40,957 nt of DNA from Methylococcaceae bacterium. GTDB taxonomy: Bacteria > Pseudomonadota > Gammaproteobacteria > Methylococcales > Methylomonadaceae. Under the pieces are notes generated by a model. The model was given only the letters and a program-made list of their open reading frames with translations. It did no database searches and had not been told where the DNA came from. The translations under genes were made by a program, and so were the position numbers. Positions 26,287 through 36,500 of this stretch are shown piece after piece; the first letter of the stretch is position 1; every line of letters begins with the position of its first letter. The stretch is from contig JAGXGJ010000168.1 in the NCBI GenBank assembly GCA_024636875.1, forward strand, positions 1-40,957, read 5' to 3'.

Positions 26287-27879
26287 ATGGATAATCATAA
26301 AACAACGCTGGATACTGGCTTTGCATTGCTAGAGGCATTGTCTGAAGCCAGCGCTTATGAGCATGAAATCACTCGCGTCAGCATCGTTGAAACGCATATT
26401 TCCTGGGTGCTGCTGACCGGGAAGTACGCCTACAAAATCAAAAAACCTGTTAACTTTGGTTTTCTGGATTTTTCCACACTTGAGAAGCGGCGATTTTTCT
26501 GTCATGAAGAATTACGGCTTAACCGGCGTCTAGCCCAGGATATTTATCTTGACGTAGTGCCGATAACAGGAACACTTGATAATCCAAAAATGGGCGGGAC
26601 AGGGGAGGCTATCGAATACGCCGTCAAGATGATTCAGTTTCCCGCTGGATTAACGCTGAGTGAGCTTGCCGAATGCGGTCGTCTGGATTCAGATGAAATT
26701 GATCAAATCACCGGCATTATTGCCGGTTTTCATGAAACCGTTGCCAAGGCGGACGAAGCTTCGCCCTATGGGACTAGCGAGTGTATCAGGCACTGGTTTG
26801 TCGAAAATTTTCACCATATCAGACCCTTGCTGATTGAGGAAAAGCACAGGCTGCAACTTCAGGCGATCCAGACCTGGGGCGATCATGAATGGGACAGCAA
26901 GGCCGGATTGATGCAGCTGCGCAAACAGCAAGGCTATGTGCGCGAATGCCACGGTGATCTGCATTTGAGCAACATGACCTTGATAAACGGCAAGGTGACC
27001 CTGTTTGATTGTATCGAGTTTAATCCGAAGCTGCGCTGGATAGATGTCATCAGCGAAGTCGCTTTTCTGGTTATCGATATTCTGAATTTTGGCTACGATT
27101 GCTATGCTTACCGTTTGCTCAATCAGTATCTGCAACGCACCGGTGATTACCATGGCATGGCCTTGCTACGATACTATCTGGTTTACCGTGCGCTCGTATG
27201 CGCCAAGGTTTTACTGCTGCGTGACGCACAGCAACGTAATGATGCGGCTGTTTCAGACCAGGCCAGCTTGAAATATGCTGCTTTTGCAAATCTGGCCGAG
27301 CGTTTTACCAAAACAGGCCAAGGAGCATTAATAATTACCCATGGTTATTCAGGCTCAGGTAAATCCACTATTGCAGCTCAGCTTGCAGAAAACATCGGCG
27401 CCTTGCAGATACGTTCGGATATAGAACGCAAACGGCTGTTTGGCTACCAGGCACAAGAGCATAGCGGCAGCAGTCTTGACAACGGACTTTACACGCAGGA
27501 GGCAGGCCAGAAAACCTACCAGCGCCTTGCGGACTGTGCAAAAGTCGTGCTTGAAGCAGGTTTCTCTGCAATTATTGATGCAGCCTTTCTGAAAGCCTGG
27601 CAGCGCGATTTATTCCGGCAACTTGCAACCGAACGCGGCGTAAAATTTTTTATCGTTGATTTTCAGGCATCCGATGAAGAATTATCGAGACGACTAAGGC
27701 AGCGGCAATATGATGCGTCGGAAGCGACCATTGCTGTGCTGCAACACCAGCAGCAAACGACGCAGCCGCTGTCTTCGGAAGAACAGAAATTCGTAATAAC
27801 GATCAATACCGAGAGCGGCGATGCCCTGGAAAAACTATTGGATTATTTTGATGGTGATCAGCAACAGCCTGGTTCGTAA
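26287..27879 (+). CDS. Fused aminoglycoside-phosphotransferase-like domain and P-loop kinase
   Basis: The N-terminal ~330 residues look like an APH-type kinase: the Brenner-like motif ECHGDLHLSNMTLING and the metal-binding Asp in VTLFDCIEFNPKLRWID. The last ~190 residues are an AAA_33-type nucleotide kinase with Walker A in THGYSGSGKSTIAAQL and an LID-like RQRQYDASEATIAVL. This fusion (COG0645 with COG2187) is frequent in proteobacteria and its substrate is not known. ATG 26287 is chosen; the frame extends to a TTG at 26263 that would overlap the preceding gene. Neither has a strong ribosome binding site. It probably has no role in antibiotic resistance. Confidence 0.87.
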   Translation: MDNHKTTLDTGFALLEALSEASAYEHEITRVSIVETHISWVLLTGKYAYKIKKPVNFGFLDFSTLEKRRFFCHEELRLNRRLAQDIYLDVVPITGTLDNPKMGGTGEAIEYAVKMIQFPAGLTLSELAECGRLDSDEIDQITGIIAGFHETVAKADEASPYGTSECIRHWFVENFHHIRPLLIEEKHRLQLQAIQTWGDHEWDSKAGLMQLRKQQGYVRECHGDLHLSNMTLINGKVTLFDCIEFNPKLRWIDVISEVAFLVIDILNFGYDCYAYRLLNQYLQRTGDYHGMALLRYYLVYRALVCAKVLLLRDAQQRNDAAVSDQASLKYAAFANLAERFTKTGQGALIITHGYSGSGKSTIAAQLAENIGALQIRSDIERKRLFGYQAQEHSGSSLDNGLYTQEAGQKTYQRLADCAKVVLEAGFSAIIDAAFLKAWQRDLFRQLATERGVKFFIVDFQASDEELSRRLRQRQYDASEATIAVLQHQQQTTQPLSSEEQKFVITINTESGDALEKLLDYFDGDQQQPGS

Positions 27880-28013
27880 GGCTGCTGTGATTTATGAATC
27901 ACCCTGCACATCGGCTAAAAAAGTGTCCTTGATGAAGATAGGCACTCATTTTCTTTACAACAAGATCTGTTGAATATTCCAAATAGTCTATTTGGCTGAA
28001 CATTCTTCAAGTA

Positions 28014-28034
28014 ATTGCATGTGAGCAATTTTTG
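28014..28034 (+). terminator. Possible weak terminator after the kinase fusion
   Basis: ATTGC and GCAAT, separated by a short loop, are followed by TTTTT. A second small hairpin, CCAAATA-GTC-TATTTGG, lies just upstream near 27979-27995. Together they separate the + strand genes from the convergent defence island. Confidence 0.35.
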
Positions 28035-28043
28035 TTTACGAAT

Positions 28044-30839
28044 CTAATCCTCTTCAAACTCCACATTCCCAAACCGCAGCACCCGGCAATTCTCCTTAAC
28101 CGCCCGCTGCATCGCTTCATCGAAACTTTCCCTATGTGATGTCGCTTGAATTTCCACAGAAATTTTCACATCCACACCCAGCCTGGAAGTGAATTGTTCG
28201 ACGACTTCATCGACAATCGTAGCAAAATCCATTTTGGCTTTGATCGGATCGAGACTGATGGTGCCATAGAAGTGTTTTTTCGCCGGAGTAGTTACTGGCG
28301 GTTTGGGTTCAATGGGGGGAAGAATGACAGGTGGAATATTGTCATCATCATCCACTGGTGGCGTGACATCCGGTTTCAAACTCTCTTTATAAGCAACCGC
28401 AGCATCTCGCATAATTAACAACGATTGCTCAGCCAGGATGATGCTGGCATTATCTCCAAAAATAAACCCCAGATATTTATCGTCACTTTTACCACTGGCA
28501 AAGCCGAAAAAGTCTTGTGATTGCAGTCCCAGATTAATGGCATTTTTAAAAACATCATCTCTAATTAAGCGAGGCAAATACAAGTAATGACAACAATCCT
28601 GCCATACTTTCAAGGCACTGATCTCGGTTATGCCGTTTTTAAAATACCAGCGCTCTAATAATTTCATGAGATGAATTGGCGACCATTCAAAAATCAGCCA
28701 TTCCTCTTCCTTCAGGCGGTTTTCAATGTCTTTGATCAAATTGGGTGCAGTGGATGAAACAGCAACCACTTCCCATTTTAATTGTGGCTTACCACTGACA
28801 AAGTCTTCCATTGGGCAGATTAACCATTTATAGGTTTCCCGTATCATCTGTTGCAGTGATTTTTCGGTGGCCTCTTTATACTTTTTGGCCTGCTTGGCCT
28901 GGAACATATCCAGGTTCAGCTTTTCATTATTAATATCAGCCACAATCGACTGCCAGGCTAAAAAGGTCTTAGCCTGATCGCGTAAACGATTCGCTACATC
29001 AAAATCAGCCGCTAAAAAAATCAACCGATTCTGTTTTTGCCGGGGCTGATCGCCACGGAAACGCAACATCTGCTCGGCTGCGGCAAAGGCCTGGTTGTTG
29101 GCATCTTTGCTATAACAGGCTTGACTCACCGGCAAAACCACCAGGCGTGGGCCTAAACCATAATCATCCGGCACATCCACCGAAGGCGTAAACACATGAA
29201 TCCCGGCAAAACAGTGATTATTGCCAAACACTTGCCGCACATGCTCTTTCAACAAAGGTTGCACATCCTCCTTGTCGCTTATTTTCTGCTTGCGGCTTTC
29301 CATTTCCCTGCGCAAATTCGGCTTGGTATCAAACCAAAACCGGTCTTCTTCCGCATATAAATAATGCAAACGATCCCGCAACCGTTTTAATACATCTTCA
29401 AATACACCGATGGTTTGCCCTGGCTGTACACTACCCAGCAACACATGATCGGATTTTACGCCACGAATCATCTGATCAGAGGTAGATGGCGCACTACCCA
29501 GAAAAATTGTTCGTGCTGTGCGTCTGGCTGCCTGCACACTGCCAAAGCGGGTATCCTTGCCGTCAATGTCAAAAGGTTCGGAACGGCTGCCGTCAATTTC
29601 CTTCTCAATAATCGGCTCCCACCCTTGGGGCAGATAATGAATGCTTTTGTTGCGCACATTGCTGTCATCCAAGGGAATCGAACCTGGCATAATCAAGGCA
29701 TCACGGTTATCAGAATTCCACAAACGATGAATCACAATAGCCATGTACTGCAACACGCCCCGTGTGCGCTGAAATTTATCCAGCGTCGACCAATCTTCAT
29801 AGAGCCGGTCAAATATTTCCGGGTGAATCGGATAAGATTGCCGTAACCGTTCGTAATAATGATGATTCTGGGTTTCAGGCGGGAATTTGTTACCCCCTAG
29901 ATGATACAGCTCTGCAAATTGTTGACACACAGCATCCAGTTCAACGGTATCACCCACCGTATCAAACAAGCGCCTGCGCACAATTTCAAACGCTTCCTCA
30001 GTCGCTACCGGCTTCCAAACCGATTCCACCCGGGCAAAGTATTTTTCCAATGAATTGAGTGCTCTTTGACCATTAGTGCCTCCTATTTCTAAATCCGCTT
30101 CCGGCAACGAGGCCAGCAATAACGCATTCGGCACCGCTTTTAAGGCTTCTGTTAAGGCTTGAATAAACGAGATATTGCTATCAAACGTACCGGCCAGATA
30201 CTGATGACCTGGCTCAAACTGGCGAATAAAAGCTACCAATTCATCAATCAAAATCACGCAGGGTGCCGCTTGAGTTAACAGCTTGATCAACACTTCTTTA
30301 CCGGGTGAAGTACCGTCATTATCCGCCAGATGCACCAACTCATAACCTGCTTGCCCCGCCAATTGCCAAGCCAGTTCGCCCCATAAGGTATTTACCTGCA
30401 CGCCGTCATGCTGTAAAGGCTGACTGGGTGATAATTTAATGCCATCCAGCACAGCGACTCGCGCATAAGGCAAATCAGCAATCCCGGCCGCATCCAGAAT
30501 CGGTGGAATTCCCATCAATTGCCGGGTATCGACTTTGCGCGTAGCCAAATGAAACACCGTCAGCATGGTATGCGTCTTACCGCCGCCAAACGCCGTTTGT
30601 AACTGAATCACTGGATCGCCGCCCAGGCCACTCAAACGCTGCACCACCGAAGTCAGTAACAAACGCATGCCTTCCGTGATAAAGGTCCGGGCAAAAAACT
30701 TCTCGGCATCCTGATATTCAGCAGATGCGTTGCCGGATGCCACCAAACTTATATCAGCGGCAAATTCGGATTGTTTAAACGTACCTTCCAATACGTCTTT
30801 ATGAGGTTTGGCGATTTCACGCCAGGGTTTTAAGCTCAT
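28044..30839 (-). CDS. DUF499 (COG1483) AAA+ ATPase, BrxC/PglY-like defence protein
   Basis: This 931-aa protein has Walker [13 protein letters not shown] (residues 82-93) and Walker [13 protein letters not shown] (194-205), the hallmark of the DUF499 ATPases. Members pair with DUF1156 methyltransferases and helicases in predicted antiphage operons, and the BREX protein BrxC/PglY belongs to this group. The C-terminal half has a Pro-rich linker ([14 protein letters not shown]) near residue 845 and a short end domain. It is the last gene of the island and starts three bases after the preceding small gene. The likely role is a DNA-associated motor or sensor, by family. It is shorter than canonical BrxC (about 1200 aa). 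Confidence 0.88.
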   Translation of the reverse strand: MSLKPWREIAKPHKDVLEGTFKQSEFAADISLVASGNASAEYQDAEKFFARTFITEGMRLLLTSVVQRLSGLGGDPVIQLQTAFGGGKTHTMLTVFHLATRKVDTRQLMGIPPILDAAGIADLPYARVAVLDGIKLSPSQPLQHDGVQVNTLWGELAWQLAGQAGYELVHLADNDGTSPGKEVLIKLLTQAAPCVILIDELVAFIRQFEPGHQYLAGTFDSNISFIQALTEALKAVPNALLLASLPEADLEIGGTNGQRALNSLEKYFARVESVWKPVATEEAFEIVRRRLFDTVGDTVELDAVCQQFAELYHLGGNKFPPETQNHHYYERLRQSYPIHPEIFDRLYEDWSTLDKFQRTRGVLQYMAIVIHRLWNSDNRDALIMPGSIPLDDSNVRNKSIHYLPQGWEPIIEKEIDGSRSEPFDIDGKDTRFGSVQAARRTARTIFLGSAPSTSDQMIRGVKSDHVLLGSVQPGQTIGVFEDVLKRLRDRLHYLYAEEDRFWFDTKPNLRREMESRKQKISDKEDVQPLLKEHVRQVFGNNHCFAGIHVFTPSVDVPDDYGLGPRLVVLPVSQACYSKDANNQAFAAAEQMLRFRGDQPRQKQNRLIFLAADFDVANRLRDQAKTFLAWQSIVADINNEKLNLDMFQAKQAKKYKEATEKSLQQMIRETYKWLICPMEDFVSGKPQLKWEVVAVSSTAPNLIKDIENRLKEEEWLIFEWSPIHLMKLLERWYFKNGITEISALKVWQDCCHYLYLPRLIRDDVFKNAINLGLQSQDFFGFASGKSDDKYLGFIFGDNASIILAEQSLLIMRDAAVAYKESLKPDVTPPVDDDDNIPPVILPPIEPKPPVTTPAKKHFYGTISLDPIKAKMDFATIVDEVVEQFTSRLGVDVKISVEIQATSHRESFDEAMQRAVKENCRVLRFGNVEFEED

Positions 30840-30842
30840 CGT

Positions 30843-31154
30843 TTAAATTCCATTGTCCTTATCAGCTTCGTGTTCAGATGATAATTGGTCTTTTTGTTGC
30901 AGATTTTGCCAATCCACTGAATCGTCACAATTTTTAGCCAAATTCATTAACTGTTCTGGCGACATTGCACGCAGCAGAGAAAACACATTCACTCCATCAG
31001 GCAGTTTTAAAGCTGTAATAACCTTGAGAAATTCAGCCAATTCATCTTCATCACCAGTAACCAGCATAACCCGAGCAAACTCACCACTGGGAGCATCGCC
31101 CAACCATTCTAATTCTCCACAATCATAAATTGCTTCGTAGAATTTTTGCATCAT
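30843..31154 (-). CDS. Small acidic protein of unknown function, coupled to the DUF499 ATPase
   Basis: This is a 103-aa acidic protein with no recognised domain. GAGGG lies four to seven bases before the two ATGs (31154 and 31151). The three-base gap to the ATPase gene makes translation coupling and a functional link likely. It is helical by appearance (EFARVMLVTGDEDELAEFLKV) and has no membrane span. It may be a partner of the ATPase; in type 3 BREX a small gene (brxF) accompanies brxC, but BrxF is itself a P-loop ATPase and this protein has no Walker motif. Confidence 0.7.
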   Translation of the reverse strand: MMQKFYEAIYDCGELEWLGDAPSGEFARVMLVTGDEDELAEFLKVITALKLPDGVNVFSLLRAMSPEQLMNLAKNCDDSVDWQNLQQKDQLSSEHEADKDNGI

Positions 31155-31442
31155 GTTGCCCTCAAGAAAAAATATTCATCGTTCCCACGCAGAGCGCTCA
31201 ACTTTATACACAAATGTCGTCATACCCGCAGGGAAGCGGGTATCCAGCGCCATGGACGGCAACTTCAACACGTCCATGTGTTCTGGATTCCGGCAGTCCA
31301 TGCCGGAATGACGGCAATATGACCACTTTTAGATACCTATGCTCTTCACGAAACCTTATTTGAGCAAAGATTACCCAAAAGAACCTAATGCGCCATTGAG
31401 ATGATAGATAAAAACCTTACTGTCAAATAGCAAACTCATTGT
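31155..31442. other. Interrupted spacer inside the defence operon
   Basis: This 288-base gap separates two otherwise close-packed genes of the same strand. It contains a palindromic repeat (31218-31313) and, next to it, a fragment ATCGTTCCCACGCAGAGCG (about 31178-31196) that resembles another repeat type common in aquatic gammaproteobacteria. I see no gene. The insertions may separate transcription of the DUF499 module from the genes upstream. Confidence 0.6.
31218..31313. repeat. Dispersed palindromic repeat, copy 2
   Basis: The left unit CGTCATACCCGCAGGGAAGC continues to GGGTATCCAG. The right unit is TTCTGGATTCCGGCAGTCC, then ATGCCGGAATGACG. The two units are inverted relative to each other and each forms a hairpin; total 96 bp. 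The ends match copies 1 and 3 in this window, and the part TG-TTCTGGAT..CCGGCA is shared almost exactly with copy 3. Confidence 0.85.
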
Positions 31443-31748
31443 TTACTTATCTCCCCAGTCAAGGCGTCGTTGTGCTTCGATAATGGCTGTGACCTCGGTA
31501 ACGGGTCGTTTGCCCAAGGCGCCATAACTTTCTGCTAACAATGCCTCGGCCGCTTCCGGCGTACTGGAAAAAATATCACCCGGAATGCGCACCTTGCCGG
31601 CACTATCAGTATGTGGTTGGTGCAGGTTTTGAGCTTGTTCATCCATCACTAAAAAAATCGCTTCAAGACGGCAGTTTGCCGGAAGCTTGGGTAATTGTTT
31701 CAAGTTACCGTCAAGATCAGTTTCTACAATCATACGTTCGGCATTCAT
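31443..31748 (-). CDS. Small antitoxin-like protein without a visible toxin partner
   Basis: Starting at ATG 31748 gives 101 residues. GGGAGA eight bases upstream supports this over the ATG at 31784. The opening MIVETDLDGNLKQLPKLP followed by CRLEAIFLVM resembles small proteins often encoded beside PIN-domain toxins. No PIN or other toxin gene adjoins it; the next gene upstream encodes the PD-(D/E)XK protein. The family assignment is a guess from pattern. That the gene is real is more certain. Confidence 0.55.
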   Translation of the reverse strand: MNAERMIVETDLDGNLKQLPKLPANCRLEAIFLVMDEQAQNLHQPHTDSAGKVRIPGDIFSSTPEAAEALLAESYGALGKRPVTEVTAIIEAQRRLDWGDK

Positions 31749-31824
31749 TCTCACGTCTCCCAAGAAAAATATCGGCTTGTTCATTATTACGACTTGCTTT
31801 CATATTCACACCAGGATTTTAATC

Positions 31825-32457
31825 TCATGGATTGCTTCCTAATACACGCCATTGTGCATGTTCAGATAATGTATATTGATTGATGACTTCAACAGTGGCA
31901 TTCATAAATCCCAATTGTTGCCGGATTTTATCGGCGATGCGCTGTGCCATCCTACGAAAGTCAATTGCTTGATCGCGTTCCTCGTCCTGTTGCAAAAACA
32001 GAATAACGTGAACAGGTAATTTATTTTGTAAAGCGATTGAGAAGGATTGAAACTCAGGAACATCCCGTAAGGTTGCACCTAGCACACCAGCACAGGTATC
32101 TCTGACTTTTTGTGCAATTTCATCGGCGATAAAAGTTTTACTTCGTAATACAAGGATGTGATCTTTCCAATTATTTGCCTTGACAAATTTTTTTGTCTCA
32201 CTTAAACCTGGAACATTGCGTACATTAGGATCAAGTCGTAGTTCGTTGGTCTCAGCATCGCCGCGAAAATTCTTAACTTCAATCCAAAGCTGGCGATTAT
32301 TTTCCAGAACCAAAAAATCGATTGCTTTTGTGCTTTGGCATTTATCAACAAACTGTTTATAGAATCCGCCATCTTGATCGTATTTTAATGCTGCCCACTC
32401 ATCGGGAAACTCAAACACCAGTTTATTAACACCCGAACCTTCCGTTAGCTGCTTCAA
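31825..32457 (-). CDS. PD-(D/E)XK nuclease-like protein coupled to an ABC-type ATPase
   Basis: About 210 residues. Counting from the TTG at 32463, the segment AIDFLVLENNRQLWIEVKNF gives D49, E62 and K64, the D...ExK arrangement of PD-(D/E)XK nucleases on a predicted beta-beta-hairpin core. The rest (VHVILFLQQDEERDQ and the C-terminal helix-strand part) is not recognised. The TTG at 32457 lies six bases after GGAG and is my choice; the TTG at 32463 is too close to it. The gene starts within a few bases of the ATPase stop codon (32460-32462), so the two are translationally coupled and probably form a complex. No nuclease activity can be claimed beyond the motif. Confidence 0.7.
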   Translation of the reverse strand: MKQLTEGSGVNKLVFEFPDEWAALKYDQDGGFYKQFVDKCQSTKAIDFLVLENNRQLWIEVKNFRGDAETNELRLDPNVRNVPGLSETKKFVKANNWKDHILVLRSKTFIADEIAQKVRDTCAGVLGATLRDVPEFQSFSIALQNKLPVHVILFLQQDEERDQAIDFRRMAQRIADKIRQQLGFMNATVEVINQYTLSEHAQWRVLGSNP

Positions 32458-32459
32458 AC

Positions 32460-33542
32460 TCAATCTCCGTTTGTCTGATAATAAAGAGCCTGCTCACGGT
32501 CATACTGAGCCAATTCTTCATCTAATGCGACTATAGATGGCAAATCCTGAAACCTTGCCCCCTGCTCTACGCAAACACCATCGTCAGACTTACTCAGGAC
32601 GATAAATGTAGTTTCAAAGCCTTCCTTCCTGGAACGGCTAATCAGGTCGATTTCTTTGAGCAGAAAATAACTATGGGTAGCGATGATGACTTGAATGCCA
32701 TTTTGGCAAAGGTAATAAATAGCTGCGGCTACATCCTTAATTAACTTCGGGTTGAGGTTGCTTTCTGGTTCGTCCCAAATCAGGGTGTCGCCAATATCCA
32801 GGCTACCGTTGCCGATTAAGTGTAAAAGCGTGGCAATTTTTCTGATCCCCTCAGCAACCAGTGTAATTTCTCGCCGCTTCGACCCAGTGACTAAATAAAA
32901 CTTACCATTTTCCAGTTTTAATTTACCGCCAACATCGTCGTATAAATCGGAAAGATAGGCCGTAAGGAACTCAGGCTCCACTTTTAGTTCTGGCGTAGAC
33001 AAATGAAGCGCTAAATCCCGGTAGGTTTCATCAAAAGGAATTTCCCGCTTTTCGTAAAGCGCTAGAAAGCCTTCAAAAACCGAAATTATTTCTCTGGCTT
33101 GAAGGAATATTGACTTTCCAGAGGGTGACTCAACATTGCTATCTATAAAATATTCAAGGCTAATGTTATCTTTTGAACGACTTGAAAAAGTGAGTTTCCA
33201 ATTAACTTCATCGCGAACAACAAAATTTATATCTGCCCCAAAAGAGATACACGAACCGTCAACCTTACTTTTACCATCACTATCGGAGGTTGAAAGATTG
33301 CCTACCTTGTCGGGTTTATAAATATGCCTAACGCGTTCGGAAAAATAATTTTCCATACGTTCTTTTGAACTATTAGATTCTTTTCCAATATTTGACCAAG
33401 CATTGGATATCAAATAACACATTTTCAATAAATGAGTTTTTCCCGTCCCATTTTCACCAATGATGACGTTTAACCTCGGTGAAAACTCCAATTCGGCTTC
33501 TTTGAACACCGTAAAATTCCGTAATTTTAAATGTTTAATCAT
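32460..33542 (-). CDS. AAA/ABC-type ATPase (RecF/OLD-like head domain)
   Basis: This 360-aa protein opens with IKHLKLRNFTVFKEAELEF and Walker A VIIGENGTGKTHLLKM (residues 26-41), as in RecF/SMC-type ATPases. Near residue 275 it has Walker B LIWDEPESNLNPKL, then the H-loop in VIIATHSYFLLKEI. There is no long coiled coil and no Toprim domain, so it is not a complete OLD nuclease. The gene begins four bases after the methyltransferase stop with GGAG embedded in that stop region, and it ends against the nuclease-like gene. ATPase plus separate nuclease is the layout of several antiphage systems (for example Septu-, Gabija- and PARIS-type pairs), but I cannot assign it to a named one. Confidence 0.82.
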   Translation of the reverse strand: MIKHLKLRNFTVFKEAELEFSPRLNVIIGENGTGKTHLLKMCYLISNAWSNIGKESNSSKERMENYFSERVRHIYKPDKVGNLSTSDSDGKSKVDGSCISFGADINFVVRDEVNWKLTFSSRSKDNISLEYFIDSNVESPSGKSIFLQAREIISVFEGFLALYEKREIPFDETYRDLALHLSTPELKVEPEFLTAYLSDLYDDVGGKLKLENGKFYLVTGSKRREITLVAEGIRKIATLLHLIGNGSLDIGDTLIWDEPESNLNPKLIKDVAAAIYYLCQNGIQVIIATHSYFLLKEIDLISRSRKEGFETTFIVLSKSDDGVCVEQGARFQDLPSIVALDEELAQYDREQALYYQTNGD

Positions 33543-33545
33543 CGC

Positions 33546-36500
33546 TTATTCTCCAAACTGATCCAGACTAAATTGCTCGCCTTTATGTCCAGCTTCCAAC
33601 GAAGCGGCGACAATCGCAGGCCAGGCGCGGATCAGTTCGTTATAAGCTCTGGCGTCTTCGGCCCAGCCTTTACGTTCGCATAAGGTGTACAAGCGATAGG
33701 CCAACTGGCGGATAGCTTCGCTGCGTTCCGGCATACGGGAAATGAGATTACCCGCTGCGCTTTCACCGTGTTGATTCAATGCTCGGATTAGCTGGTGTAA
33801 AGCTTCCCAAACCGGCGTGCGATTATCGTGTTCTGGCGACCAATCGTCGGGATATTGCGGCCATTTCAACAAACGCACTTTGCCCGCACCTGTCTCCAGA
33901 ACGCCCGCATCGGCGACACCGGCCACGCTGGTGCCTTTGGCTCGTGCCAGTACATCGGCCTCACCGAACTTGCCTTCGCTCCAACCCTGTTCGTCAAACC
34001 AGCTTAAAGCAAACCGGGTGTCAGCATCAAAATCGTCGCCGCCTTCGGTAATGGTGCGGTTAATCAACACTAAAGCATCATGCACGGACATTGCATTGCC
34101 ATCCGCTTCCAGCACGGCGGCATATTTTGAGAATATAGCCATACCGGGGCCGATAACCGCTTGTGCCAAATCAACCGGCGCAACCGGTGAAATACCTTCG
34201 GAGCCACCGATCATAACTTCTATAGCTTCGGTCAGTTCCTGTTTTAATTCACGGATAAACTCGCGTCGGGAAATGGTGGTGGCGTTGGCATCGCGTTGGC
34301 GACAAACTAAAATAATGCTGGATGCCAAAGCGTTGGTACCAGAGCCTATCATTCGTCTCCCTAATTCAGTACGCATTGGCCAAGTTCCAGTTATGGCAAA
34401 ACCAGCTTGTAACACGGCTTCTAAAAATGTTTCCCAACCGGTATTTCCTGTACCAACATCGGTGGTGTCGGATTGTTTAAAGGCGTAATAAATCGTTGTT
34501 GGGAATGCGGGGTGTGCTTGCTCTGCCAATCTATGCATGGCTTTAGTCATGCCATTCAAAAAGAATTTTTCCGCTTTTTCATTGCTACCATGGCGGTAAG
34601 GTGTCGCTACCAATTCTTCGGCTTTAGGTACTGCCATCGTTGCAAACAATTCTGGATATATAGAACGTAAAGAACGACGCAACCATACATAAAAAAAATC
34701 TGAAAGATCAGCATAACCAATGTTGTCGTAGTATGGCGGGTCAGTAGAGACAACTTTCGATAGAGATATTTCTTGGATTCCTGCATCTGCTTGGCAAACA
34801 GACCCAATAAAATTTGCCTCAACAGATAACAATCCGTCAGATATGGACTTAATTCCTCCTTCAAAGTTACCGCTTGAGTCTGAAAAAACATTGGCTTCTG
34901 CAAAGTCCCAAGTCATAGGAATGGCTTGTCTTCCGAAAGTATTTCTTGCGTGCTCCCTTATAGTTGCCCAAGTAGCAATCGTAGAATTCCGATCAGCAAT
35001 CTTGTCGGTTGCAAAAGCCAAATACACCGCCACAGCATCCGCATAAGCTGTAGCTCCCGTTCCTCCTACATCCAGCCCTTGATTGTCATCAGTCATGCCA
35101 GTAAGTAGTGCATCGGCTTTCACCTTGGCTCGCGTTTCCTGCACCAAATCGGAGAAGGTGGTCAGCGCCACTAGTTGGCGGGGAGTAAAAAGATCACCAA
35201 ATTTTGTCAAACCGTAAAGCGGCGTAAACATTGAACGTTTATCTGGCGGTATATTAGTTTCAGGTTTCCAAACGGGGTTTTCTTGTGCAGCGAGAATTTC
35301 CATTTCCAAAGTTGGTCTTAAATAAATTCGACCTTTTGATCCTTCAGCAACAACTGCCATTAGCTTTTGCCCAATACGCCCTGCGATGCCTTCAGCCTTA
35401 ATATAGGTTGGTTGGATAGGTGAATCTGAGAGTAAACAACGAAAATTAGCACCTCTTGCCAGCTTGGTGCCATTCTTCGCACTTTCCGGCGGCTTGCCCG
35501 TGCGTACTTCAAAATGATAACTATCACCTTCAATAACTGGCTGCACATAGGCTTCCTTACCCGCTTTGCTGGACAGTATAAAAGTCGAAGCCAGCGGCAC
35601 CTCGACATGCGAAAACGCCGGATTGGGACTTTTGACGGTACGAACCCAAAGCCAGGCGATAACGGTTGCGGTGTTACCCTTCTTCACGGTTTCAATACCT
35701 CTGGTGCCGTCATACCGGCAGGGATTGCCGGTATCCAGAACACAGGGAAGTGAATCTGTTTGCCCTCCCTGGCGACTGGGTTCCGGCAATCCCTGCCGGA
35801 ACGACGCCGAATCTCTTAACTCAACGTCATTGCCGTCGGATAGAGTGAAAACGGGTTTACCGGTATCCAAATCCACTTGCGGGTAAAGATACCCAATGCG
35901 CTTAAAAGCTTCCTCGCGCATCCAATAGCCATAGCGGCGTACATCTTCCGCCAAGCCTTTAGCGCCACTCCAGTCTTCAAAGGCATCGCGAGTGGCAGTT
36001 TTTTTGTTGGTAGCTGGCGGCAAAGGACCTATCGGTGCGCGGCCTGCAAACTTGGGCGGAATTTCAATCATTGCCTTGTTAATCAACACAGCCACCGGGT
36101 TTAAATCAGAGGCGTAGCTTTCCAGCCCCAGGCGTTGCGCTTCCAGCGGCAAAGCCCCGCCACCAGCAAACGGATCATGAAAGGCCGGTAATTTCTCGGG
36201 GTTGAACAAAGTAGCGGCATCGGGATGGCTTTTGTTCAGCGCACAGGTTTCCCGCCAGCTTTTCCGGATTTCTTCCCGCGCTTCGGCCAGTACCTCTTCG
36301 TTGTTAGTGTTTTCCCACTTGACCAGTTTGCGGATAATTTCAAACAAGCGTTCGCGCTCAATCTGCGCTTGTGCTTTTGTCATTCCCGGCCCATAACCAC
36401 GATGTCCACCCGGATCATTAACCATTTGCGCAAAGATTACAGCCCGCGCTGCCGCCAAGGGTCGCCGCGCCCACCACAAATGCAAGGTACTGGGATGCCC

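Noticed and set aside
26287-27879. Antibiotic resistance by the phosphotransferase-like domain
   Set aside because: The fusion with a P-loop kinase is a widespread housekeeping-type family, and nothing points to an aminoglycoside substrate.
31155-31442. CRISPR-like pattern of short palindromes in the defence island
   Set aside because: There is one composite palindrome plus a repeat fragment, no regular repeat-spacer spacing and no cas genes.
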